Source of the DNA: Endomicrobiia bacterium
GTDB lineage: Bacteria; Elusimicrobiota; Endomicrobiia; Endomicrobiales; Endomicrobiaceae
DNA length: 14,874 nt
Reading direction: 5' to 3'
Assembly: GCA_009782015.1 (NCBI GenBank)
Contig: WQUP01000061.1
Coordinates: 1 to 14,874, forward strand
The translations under genes and the position numbers were made by a program. Below, piece by piece: positions 1 through 5,822 of the stretch (within the stretch, counting starts at the first letter, position 1; every line of letters begins with the position of its first letter). A model generated the notes under the pieces. The model saw nothing but the letters and a program-made list of their open reading frames with translations, was not told where the DNA came from and did no database searches.

Positions 1-78
1 GCCAATGGAAAATATTATGTGGCAGACAAATATGAAAATATAAGCGGTAATATAGGCGTGAGATATTTATTTAGATAG
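1..78 (+). CDS. C-terminal fragment of a probable outer-membrane beta-barrel protein (partial)
   Basis: Frame 1 is open from the left edge to a TAG at 76-78 and gives 25 residues. They end in GNIGVRYLFR, an alternating polar/hydrophobic strand with aromatic residues near the C-terminus. This pattern is typical of the last strand of outer-membrane beta-barrels, although the very last residue is Arg rather than Phe. The stop lies 20 bp before thyX, so the two could be cotranscribed. The family cannot be named from so short a piece, and the barrel reading is an inference. Confidence 0.5.
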   Translation, partial: ANGKYYVADKYENISGNIGVRYLFR

Positions 79-98
79 TTTTCAGCTTTAGAGGTATC

Positions 99-779
99 AT
101 GAAAGTCAAACTTTTAAAATTTACCAGTGATCCGGAAAAAACTTGCGCGATAGCGGGCAGGCTTTGCTACAGCGCCGGCGGGATCGATGAAATAACCGAG
201 AAGCTTACTAAAGAAAAAATGAAAGAGCTTCTTGAGAAAATAATCGCTTCGGGGCATCACTCGGTTTTGGAGCACGCGTCGTTTACGTTCGGCGTTGAGG
301 GCGTTTCGCGCGCGCTGCTTGCGCAGCTTACCAGGCACAGAATCGCGTCTTTTTCCGTGCAGAGCCAGAGATATGTGAAGTTTAAAAACGGCGTTGATTT
401 CGTAACCCCGGAAACTATAGCCAAAGACGAAAAAATGCTTGAAAAATATAACGCTTTTCTTAAAAATACTGAAGCTCTTTACAAAGAGTTTCTCGCCGCA
501 GATATCCCTGCGGAAGACGCCAGATACGTGCTCCCGAACGCCGCGGCTACAAAAATCGTAATAACCATGAACGCCAGAGAGCTCAGGCACTTTTTTGCGC
601 TCAGATGCTGCAACAGGGCGCAGTGGGAAATAAGAGATATGGCATGCCGCATGCTGAACCTCGCGCGCAAGGAAGCCCCGATACTTTTTTCCGATGCCGG
701 CCCGGACTGCGTAAGGGAAGGCTGCCATGAAGCGTTTCCGTGCGGACATCCGTGGAAAAAATTAAAGAGTGGAGTTTAA
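99..779 (+). CDS. thyX: Flavin-dependent thymidylate synthase ThyX
   Basis: ThyX converts dUMP to dTMP using methylenetetrahydrofolate, NADPH and FAD, replacing ThyA. The 226-residue length is normal for the family. The diagnostic RHR-x7-S motif is present as RHRIASFSVQS at residues 79-89. It is preceded by the conserved SVLEHASFTF (55-64) and followed by an ALRCCNRAQWEIR stretch that contributes to the substrate and flavin site. The ATG at 99 follows GAGGT at a suitable distance. The gene opens a run of deoxynucleotide genes (nrdR, nrdJ and dcd downstream), although unrelated genes intervene. The last residues, KSGV, come from an AGAGTGGAG stretch resembling the purine-rich repeat arm that follows, so the 3' end may have been reshaped by that element. 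Confidence 0.96.
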   Translation: MKVKLLKFTSDPEKTCAIAGRLCYSAGGIDEITEKLTKEKMKELLEKIIASGHHSVLEHASFTFGVEGVSRALLAQLTRHRIASFSVQSQRYVKFKNGVDFVTPETIAKDEKMLEKYNAFLKNTEALYKEFLAADIPAEDARYVLPNAAATKIVITMNARELRHFFALRCCNRAQWEIRDMACRMLNLARKEAPILFSDAGPDCVREGCHEAFPCGHPWKKLKSGV

Positions 780-780
780 C

Positions 781-905
781 GGCAGTGTGGAGAGTGGAGT
801 TATTGTGTTTCGGGGAGATTGTCCCCGAAACCTATTAATTAGTTTTCGCTTTGCGAAAACACAGACACTTCACACTCCAAACTCCACACTTCAAACTTTA
901 TCAGG
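781..905 (+). repeat. Heptad-arm palindromic element 1 with double-hairpin core
   Basis: This element fills the thyX to TPR-gene gap. The left arm (about 783-806) is purine-rich (GTGGAGA-like units). The right arm (about 866-900) is pyrimidine-rich, with 7-bp units CTTCACA, CTCCAAA, CTCCACA and CTTCAAA, roughly its reverse complement. The core holds two perfect hairpins. The first has a 10-bp stem, GTTTCGGGGA at 807-816 and its complement at 822-831. The second has an 8-bp stem, GTTTTCGC at 842-849 and its complement at 853-860. The core closely matches that of the element at 5683-5803, which has different arms. Confidence 0.85.
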
Positions 906-913
906 TTTTCGAG

Positions 914-3019
914 ATGAAAAAATACCAAATAGCAATGCTCATTGCCCTGATGTTTGTGACTGTCGTCGTGTTCTATACGGCTTTGAACGCGGATTTTGTC
1001 AATCTTGACGACAGAGTTATGGTTGTCGGGAACTGGAAAATACGTTCTTTGTCGCCGGAAAATCTGTCCGAACTTCTTTTCAAGACGCATTTCAGGCTTT
1101 ATCATCCGCTTGTCAATCTTTCTTATGCGGCAGAGTACCAGATAATGGAACTCGATCCGTACATATACCATGCTACGAACGTCATACTTCACCTTTTAAA
1201 CACGCTGTTTGTGTTTTTCATTTTCAGAAAGCTTTCCGGCGGCGATTTTTTTGTTCCGTTTATAACTGCTTTTATCTTTGCGTGCCACCCGCTTCATGTC
1301 GAGCCTGTGGCGTGGATAAGCAGCCGCAAAGACACATTGTACGCTTTTTTCTTTCTGGCGTCGCTTTTTATGTATCTGAAATCGGGAGAACAGGTATCAA
1401 AAAGGGATAAAATATCCCATTACGCGCTGTCGATGCTGCTTTTTTTGCTCGCCTGCCTTTCTAAAACCATGGCCGTAACGCTGCCGGCTATAATAGTGCT
1501 TTGCGACTGGCTGCGCGGCGAGGAATTTTTGTTTGACCGCAAAACGCTTGCGAAATATATTCCTTTTTTTATCGCGGCCGCCGCATTTGCCGCGGCTACG
1601 TACAAAGGCTACTACTTTCCGGAAGAGAAAACGCAGGCCAGCGTCTACAGTTTTTACATGAACTTTATAGGGGCTCATTTCAATTTTCTCTTTTACATAG
1701 CCAAGTTTTTTGTTCCGACAAAACTTGCCGTAGCCTATCCTTACTTTTTTTACCAAAACGAGATTCCTCCGGATTTTATAATGAAGGCTCCGGCGCTGCT
1801 GTACGGGATTGCCGTGCTTGCGCTCTACAGCCTCAAGGTTTCAAAAAAAATCTTTTTCGGATTTGCTTTTTTTGCCGTGTCTATTCTGCCCGTAATAAAT
1901 ATATTTCCTACCGGGATTGCTTCCGTTGCGGACAGATACACGTACATACCGCTGACGGGGCTTGCCTATATAAGCGCGGTTTTTATCGTTTATATCTATG
2001 GAAAACTCAAGGGCAACATTCTTAAGCGGGCGTACTTGATTGTTTTATGCGCGCTGTCCGTTGCAATGTGCGCCAATAGCATATCGCAGGCGCAGGTTTG
2101 GCTTTCTACGAGCAATCTTTTTGGAAATCAAATAAAGATCTATCCCGGACAGGTGGCGCAGGCTTATGCAACGCTTGGGGTTTACTACGGCGAGCAAGGC
2201 ATGGACAAAGAAGCGGAACGCTATCTTACCATTGCTTACGATATGGAGCCGGCGCTTTCTCTCGGGATATTTTCTCTTGCAGGCGTGAAGAAAAAACAAA
2301 AAAAGTACAAAGAAGCTCTTGAGCTTTACAGACGTGTCTCTCCGCATGACGGAAACATAGCCACGGCTTATGTAAACGCCGCGCAGATATATCTTGACAT
2401 GAAAAACGACAAAAAAGCGCTGGAACTGCTGGATACAGCTTCGCATTTCCAAAGAGATTTGACCGACGTGTATGTCGTAAGAGGAGTTTACTATGCGGAA
2501 AAAGGCGACTATAAAAATGCAATTATAGATTTTGATTCGGCAAAAAAAACAAGTCCTCAAAGAGAAGATCTTTATCTCTACGGCGGAAAGGCATATGAGA
2601 ATTTGGGCGATAATTACAAAGCGGCGTTGGAATATTCTCAAGGCATAGCGGTTCTCGGAGAAACCGAGAATTTGCTGATGAAACTCGGAGAGCTTTACTT
2701 TAAACTTGGAAAGTATGTCGCCGCGGAAAGCAAATTCAGGCGGATGATAGAACTCTATCCGGAAAGTCCGCAAGCGCGCGACCATTTGGGCAGCATATAC
2801 GCCGTAAGAGGCGACTATAAAAACGCTTTGGTGCAGTTTACAACAGCTGTGCTTATAGACAATAAATTCGCAGTTTCATATTTTCACAGGGCGGCGGCAA
2901 ATTACGAGATCGGGCATTACGAAAAAGCCGCCGAAGACGCAAGAAGAGCGGAGTCTCTGGGCTTTAAACTTCCGGATGATTTTAAACAGCAGCTTAAGGA
3001 AGCGGGAATAGTTTTATAA
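914..3019 (+). CDS. Polytopic membrane protein with C-terminal TPR repeats (TMTC/GT-C-like)
   Basis: The protein has 701 residues. The N-terminal ~390 are strongly hydrophobic, with about nine or ten membrane helices. An NLDD acidic pair (30-33) sits just after the first helix. There is a conserved HPLHVEPVAWISSRKD block (125-140) and an ADRYTYIP block (339-346). This arrangement is typical of bacterial relatives of TMTC proteins, GT-C-fold lipid-linked sugar transferases in which acidic residues after helix 1 are catalytic. Residues ~415-700 form tandem TPR repeats (for example AYATLGVYYGEQGM), probably on the non-cytoplasmic face. A glycosyltransferase role is inferred; substrate and partners are unknown. 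I chose the ATG at 914 because the upstream in-frame ATG at 851 lies inside the repeat element and would add repeat-derived residues before the first helix. The ribosome-binding site is weak. Confidence 0.8.
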   Translation: MKKYQIAMLIALMFVTVVVFYTALNADFVNLDDRVMVVGNWKIRSLSPENLSELLFKTHFRLYHPLVNLSYAAEYQIMELDPYIYHATNVILHLLNTLFVFFIFRKLSGGDFFVPFITAFIFACHPLHVEPVAWISSRKDTLYAFFFLASLFMYLKSGEQVSKRDKISHYALSMLLFLLACLSKTMAVTLPAIIVLCDWLRGEEFLFDRKTLAKYIPFFIAAAAFAAATYKGYYFPEEKTQASVYSFYMNFIGAHFNFLFYIAKFFVPTKLAVAYPYFFYQNEIPPDFIMKAPALLYGIAVLALYSLKVSKKIFFGFAFFAVSILPVINIFPTGIASVADRYTYIPLTGLAYISAVFIVYIYGKLKGNILKRAYLIVLCALSVAMCANSISQAQVWLSTSNLFGNQIKIYPGQVAQAYATLGVYYGEQGMDKEAERYLTIAYDMEPALSLGIFSLAGVKKKQKKYKEALELYRRVSPHDGNIATAYVNAAQIYLDMKNDKKALELLDTASHFQRDLTDVYVVRGVYYAEKGDYKNAIIDFDSAKKTSPQREDLYLYGGKAYENLGDNYKAALEYSQGIAVLGETENLLMKLGELYFKLGKYVAAESKFRRMIELYPESPQARDHLGSIYAVRGDYKNALVQFTTAVLIDNKFAVSYFHRAAANYEIGHYEKAAEDARRAESLGFKLPDDFKQQLKEAGIVL

Positions 3020-3022
3020 AAT

Positions 3023-3116
3023 AGAGTGAAGAGTGGAGAGTGAGGAGTGAAGATACGGCAAAACTGCTGTTTTGCAGTTGTCGTATCTCAACTCTTCACT
3101 CTTCAATCTCCACTCT
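3023..3116 (+). repeat. Heptad-arm palindromic element 2 (complete, purine-rich arms)
   Basis: The left arm (3023-3057) is exactly five 7-bp units: AGAGTGA, AGAGTGG, AGAGTGA, GGAGTGA and AGATACG. The right arm (3082-3116) is its inverted counterpart; the two agree at 29 of 35 positions, with mismatches at unit positions 1, 4, 6 and 7. The 24-bp core (3058-3081) folds by itself: GCAAAAC pairs with GTTTTGC. This is the cleanest copy of the family in the window. It fills most of the gap between the TPR protein and the antiporter. Confidence 0.92.
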
Positions 3117-3134
3117 GCAGTTTAAGGAATTGCG

Positions 3135-4301
3135 ATGCACGACATTTTCAATTTTTTGATGATGCTGGCCGTAATTTTGGCGGCGGCAAAACTTTTCGGC
3201 TCGCTTGCGGTAAGGTTTGGGCAGAGCGCGATAGTCGGCGAACTTATAGCCGGAGCAATAATAGGCCAGAGCGTTCTGGGAATTGTCAGAGAGACGCCTG
3301 CGCTTAGCGGCATTGCGGAACTCGGCGCGGTAATACTTCTTTTTGAAGCAGGCGTTTCTATGGACATAAAAGAGTTTGCCAAAGCCGGAGGCTGGGCAGC
3401 GGCCGTGGCTTTTGCGGGGGTAATACTCCCGTACTTTTTAGGGTATCATGTTTTTATGTATTTCGGGCTAAGCGGCGCGCAGGCAATTTTTGCCGGAGCC
3501 GTGCTTACGGCGACCTCTGTGGGAATTACGGCAAGAGTTTTTATGGATTTGAAAAGGATAGATACGCAGGAAGCCAAGATAGTGCTCGGAGCCGCTGTAA
3601 TAGACGATGTTATAGGGCTTGCCATTCTTGCGGTTGTTCTTAAGTTAGTAACCGGAGGCGCGGTAACTTTCTCAACCGTAACGCAGGTAAGCGCAACCGC
3701 GGTTTTGTTTCTGGCTTTAGCGGTCGGGGCCGGCCTTTTGATAGCGCCTACCGTATTTAAATATGTGTCCAAGTTGAAACAAGAGCATGCGGCTTACATT
3801 GTTGCCCTTGTATTCTGCCTCATAATATCCTCGCTCTCTTCAAAAGTCGGGCTTGCGTCCATTGTCGGCGCCTTTGCAGCCGGGCTTGTCGTTTCCGCAA
3901 CAAAGCAAAAGGAAGAGATAAAAAGGGATATAAAACCTCTTTACGCATTTTTAGTTCCGGTATTTTTTGTTTTAATGGGAACTCAGGTTGACGTAGGAAC
4001 CTTTAACCCGTTTGTAGCGGCAAACAGGGAGATACTGCTTCTTACGGCCGCGCTTTTTGCCGCGGCGGTTATAGGCAAAGCTGCGGCGGGCTTCGTTGTA
4101 TTTAAAAAAGGCGCGGACAGGCTTTTAATAGGAGTTTCAATGGTTCCCCGCGGCGAAGTGGGTTTGATATTTGCGGGCATAGGCTTAAAAAACGGCGTTT
4201 TCGGCTCTTCTCAGTACAGCGCTTTGACGGCGGTTATAATGCTTACGACGTTTGTTACGCCTTTTGTGTTAAAGTATATGATTTCTAAAAAAACAGAGTG
4301 A
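3135..4301 (+). CDS. CPA2-family Na+/H+ (cation/proton) antiporter
   Basis: This 388-residue polytopic inner-membrane protein has about 12-13 helices and no C-terminal TrkA-N/RCK domain. It exchanges Na+ (or K+) for protons, in pH and sodium homeostasis. The ion-binding aspartate pair typical of electrogenic NapA-type antiporters is present in AVIDDVIGL (D157 and D158). The broken-helix motif TATSVGITA lies at 125-133. A lysine in AVIGKAAAGF fits the conserved lysine of the NapA group. The final helix pair carries MVPRGEVGL, also typical of CPA2. The ATG at 3135 follows AAGGA at good spacing. The TGA stop lies inside the AGAGTGA unit of the next repeat element, so its last codons come from repeat DNA. 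K+ versus Na+ specificity cannot be told from sequence. Confidence 0.9.
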   Translation: MHDIFNFLMMLAVILAAAKLFGSLAVRFGQSAIVGELIAGAIIGQSVLGIVRETPALSGIAELGAVILLFEAGVSMDIKEFAKAGGWAAAVAFAGVILPYFLGYHVFMYFGLSGAQAIFAGAVLTATSVGITARVFMDLKRIDTQEAKIVLGAAVIDDVIGLAILAVVLKLVTGGAVTFSTVTQVSATAVLFLALAVGAGLLIAPTVFKYVSKLKQEHAAYIVALVFCLIISSLSSKVGLASIVGAFAAGLVVSATKQKEEIKRDIKPLYAFLVPVFFVLMGTQVDVGTFNPFVAANREILLLTAALFAAAVIGKAAAGFVVFKKGADRLLIGVSMVPRGEVGLIFAGIGLKNGVFGSSQYSALTAVIMLTTFVTPFVLKYMISKKTE

Positions 4302-4334
4302 AGAGTGGAGAGTGAGGAGTGAAGATACGGCAAA
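4295..4334 (+). repeat. Left-arm-only heptad element 3
   Basis: This 40-bp stretch is identical to 3023-3062. It holds the five 7-bp units of the purine-rich arm plus the inner GCAAA. There is no matching right arm before the next gene. It supplies the TGA stop of the antiporter gene. It is purine-rich on the coding strand and lies 30-70 nt upstream of the next start codon. Confidence 0.85.
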
Positions 4335-4363
4335 GTCCGTTCTCTATAAAATGGGGGTATAAA

Positions 4364-4861
4364 ATGAAAAGAACATTTGTGCTGTTATTGGCTTTTTTAT
4401 TTATGTTTTCGGTTTGCGCAAAGGATTTGGCGTTTGCGCAGGATGATGGGAACGCTCAGAGCGCCGAGGTGCTTGAGACTGACGGCGGCGCGGCCGGCGG
4501 CAGTTCATCGTCGGATTTGTCCGATAATTCCGGACAGGCTGCAGGCTCGGCTCTTCAAACAGGAGTAAACAAGATTGAGGATGCGGTAAAGACCGTTCAG
4601 AAAACGTCTGCCAAGGTTGAAAAAAGCGGTTTCATAGAAAAAATACTCGATTTTCTTTCAATGGTATGGCAAAAGATAAAGAAGATTTTTTCAAATCTGC
4701 CGGGCATAAAACAGTATAATGAGTCGTCATACTCAAGCGAGAACTACAAGAAAGAGATGGATGCCATGGGCGCCGAATACGCCTCGGACAAAGCGGTCCG
4801 GAAAAAAAGCGAATCTATGCTGAAAGAGGGAAGTAAAAAGTTCTTTAAGGGAGGCAGTTAA
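4364..4861 (+). CDS. Small secreted protein of unknown function
   Basis: I do not recognise the family. The 165-residue product starts with a classical signal peptide (MKRTFVLLLAFLFMFSVCA, then KDLAFA|QDD), with signal peptidase I cleavage likely after residue ~26. FSVC is a poor lipobox. A Ser/Gly/Asp-rich low-complexity stretch follows (~35-60). Next come a probable amphipathic helical segment and a hydrophobic/basic region around FIEKILDFLSMVWQKIKKIFSNLPG (~90-115). The C-terminal tail is charged and Lys-rich. The ATG at 4364 is preferred over an in-frame GTG at 4319 because it begins the signal peptide and follows GGGGG at good spacing; the GTG lies in repeat DNA. The TAA stop falls inside the first unit of the next repeat arm. 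Confidence 0.7.
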   Translation: MKRTFVLLLAFLFMFSVCAKDLAFAQDDGNAQSAEVLETDGGAAGGSSSSDLSDNSGQAAGSALQTGVNKIEDAVKTVQKTSAKVEKSGFIEKILDFLSMVWQKIKKIFSNLPGIKQYNESSYSSENYKKEMDAMGAEYASDKAVRKKSESMLKEGSKKFFKGGS

Positions 4862-5024
4862 TAGTTAATAATTAATAGGGTTTCTCTAAAAATCCTGCCC
4901 CGCCGTGTCATTCCCGCTTTCGCGGGAATGACAAACTAGGGTTTTTAGAGAGACCCAATAGTGAATAGCGGACTTCAAAAAATGATTTGCCGTTTATTAA
5001 CTATTCACTATTAATTATTAACTG
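4855..5024 (+). repeat. Heptad-arm palindromic element 4 (AT-rich arms, interrupted by a nested insertion)
   Basis: The left arm begins at 4855 with 7-bp units CAGTTAA, TAGTTAA and TAATTAA. It is then broken by a 78-bp insertion (4879-4956) and resumes as TAGTGAA, TAG. The right arm (4996-5024) is the inverted counterpart and ends in TTAACTG. If the insertion and one copy of AATAG are removed, the 7-bp register of the left arm is restored exactly. The element supplies the TAA stop of the preceding gene. Confidence 0.88.
4879..4956 (+). mobile_element. MITE-like insertion with TCTCTAAAAA terminal inverted repeats, nested in element 4
   Basis: The ends are inverted repeats: left GGTTTCTCTAAAAATCCT and right (reverse complement) GGTCTCTCTAAAAACCCT. 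It is flanked by AATAG at 4874-4878 and 4957-4961, consistent with a 4-5 bp target duplication; the exact boundary is ambiguous by one G. Inside lies a perfect palindromic hairpin of the GTCATTCCCGC type, GTCATTCCCGC-tttc-GCGGGAATGAC. It has no coding capacity, so it would need a transposase supplied elsewhere. A diverged relative with the same ends is at 14582-14728. Confidence 0.75.
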
Positions 5025-5122
5025 CTGTTTTACACAACCCGTAGTCTGTTATAACAATGCCATCAAAACCTGTAGTATTTCAGGCCGCCAAAACCCGCCG
5101 GAAAAAAATTTAAAAAAAATGA
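5025..5122. other. Unassigned spacer upstream of the nrdR promoter
   Basis: No gene or hairpin stands out in this stretch between repeat element 4 and the promoter candidate. Its last ~20 bp are A-rich, which could act as an UP-like element for the following promoter. I see no cobalamin riboswitch and no clear NrdR-box pair. Confidence 0.5.
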
Positions 5123-5151
5123 TTGACAAAGCTATAGGTATGTTGTACTAT
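5123..5151 (+). promoter_or_regulatory. Candidate sigma-70-type promoter for nrdR-nrdJ
   Basis: A perfect TTGACA (5123-5128) is followed after 17 bp by TACTAT (5146-5151), a 4/6 match to the -10 consensus. An A-rich tract lies just upstream. Transcription would start near 5158, giving a leader of about 50 nt before nrdR. It is the best promoter-like sequence in the window and lies in one of the few repeat-free stretches. Confidence 0.6.
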
Positions 5152-5208
5152 GAGCTCCGCTACAACCGGTAGTTCAAGGCAGCGCAATAAAAAAATAAGA
5201 GCAACCCA

Positions 5209-5688
5209 ATGAAATGTCCTTTTTGCGGAAGTTTTCAAGATCAGGTGCTTGACTCGCGTCCGGTTGAACATTCATCGGCAGTCAGAAGGCGCAGGGAGTG
5301 CGGCGAGTGCAAGAAAAGATACACTACTTTCGAAAGGCCGGAAGAAGTCTCCCTTATGGTCGTTAAATCCAACCAGAGCCGCGAGCCGTTTGACCGTCAA
5401 AAAGTAAAAGCAGGCATAGAACGCGCCTGCAGAAAGCGCCCCGTTGCAGCTGAAACCATAGATAAAATAGTAAGCGAAGTGGAAAATGAGCTGACGTCAG
5501 AGTATGTCATGGAGATACCCTCAAGCACCATAGGCCAAAAGATTTTGGAAAAGCTCTGGGACATAGATTTGGTAGCGTATATAAGGTTTGCTTCGGTTTA
5601 CAGGCAGTTCGGGGACATAGATACGTTTATGGACGAGCTTAAAAAACTCAAAAAAGAACATCAAAAAAGACAAAGACAAAGGCAATGA
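5209..5688 (+). CDS. nrdR: Transcriptional repressor NrdR
   Basis: NrdR senses ATP/dATP through an ATP-cone and represses ribonucleotide reductase genes by binding NrdR boxes. The 159-residue protein begins with the family's zinc ribbon: C3-x2-C6 in MKCPFCGS and C31-x2-C34 in ECGEC. The basic stretch VRRRRECGECKKRYTTFER is the DNA-binding part. The ATP-cone domain spans ~49-139 (VVKSNQSREPFDRQKV onward). The C-terminal tail is Lys/Gln-rich. The ATG at 5209 is needed for the zinc ribbon. The gene lies just upstream of nrdJ, its expected target, suggesting autoregulation of the pair from the promoter at 5123-5151, although I could not recognise NrdR boxes. The TGA stop lies inside an AATGATA repeat unit. 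Confidence 0.95.
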   Translation: MKCPFCGSFQDQVLDSRPVEHSSAVRRRRECGECKKRYTTFERPEEVSLMVVKSNQSREPFDRQKVKAGIERACRKRPVAAETIDKIVSEVENELTSEYVMEIPSSTIGQKILEKLWDIDLVAYIRFASVYRQFGDIDTFMDELKKLKKEHQKRQRQRQ

Positions 5689-5803
5689 TAAATGGTTAAT
5701 GATAAATGTCGGAGTTCGGGGACAATGTCCCCGAACCTACTATTAAGTTTCGCCGAAGGCGAAACACATCAATTAATCATTAACCATTAACCATTTATCA
5801 TTG
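5683..5803 (+). repeat. Heptad-arm palindromic element 5 (AATGATA arms, double-hairpin core)
   Basis: The left arm starts CAATGAT, AAATGGT, TAATGAT. The reverse complement of the right arm, which ends at 5803, starts CAATGAT, AAATGGT, TAATGGT, TAATGAT. The outer 19 bp are identical. The core has two strong hairpins: GTTCGGGGACA at 5714-5724 with its complement at 5726-5736, and GTTTCGCC at 5747-5754 with its complement at 5758-5765. Apart from small changes this is the same core as in the element at 781-905, including the CCTA..TATTAA linker and the trailing ACACA. It separates nrdR from nrdJ. Confidence 0.9.
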
Positions 5804-5822
5804 TCGTTGAGGGGGGGTTGAA

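Noticed and set aside
851..913. Longer start (ATG 851) for the TPR membrane protein
   Set aside because: The extra 21 residues would be encoded by the repeat element. The ATG at 914 begins a typical first membrane helix.
4319..4363. GTG start at 4319 for the small secreted protein
   Set aside because: It lies in the repeat half-element. The ATG at 4364 has a G-rich ribosome site and begins the signal peptide.
4987..5172. Short open frame in the gap before nrdR
   Set aside because: It runs through the repeat arm and the promoter, shows no family resemblance and has no ribosome site.
5025..5822. Possible cobalamin riboswitch controlling nrdJ
   Set aside because: No B12-box-like core or extended structure is visible. 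The nrdR-nrdJ gap is the repeat element, and the nrdR leader is only about 50 nt.
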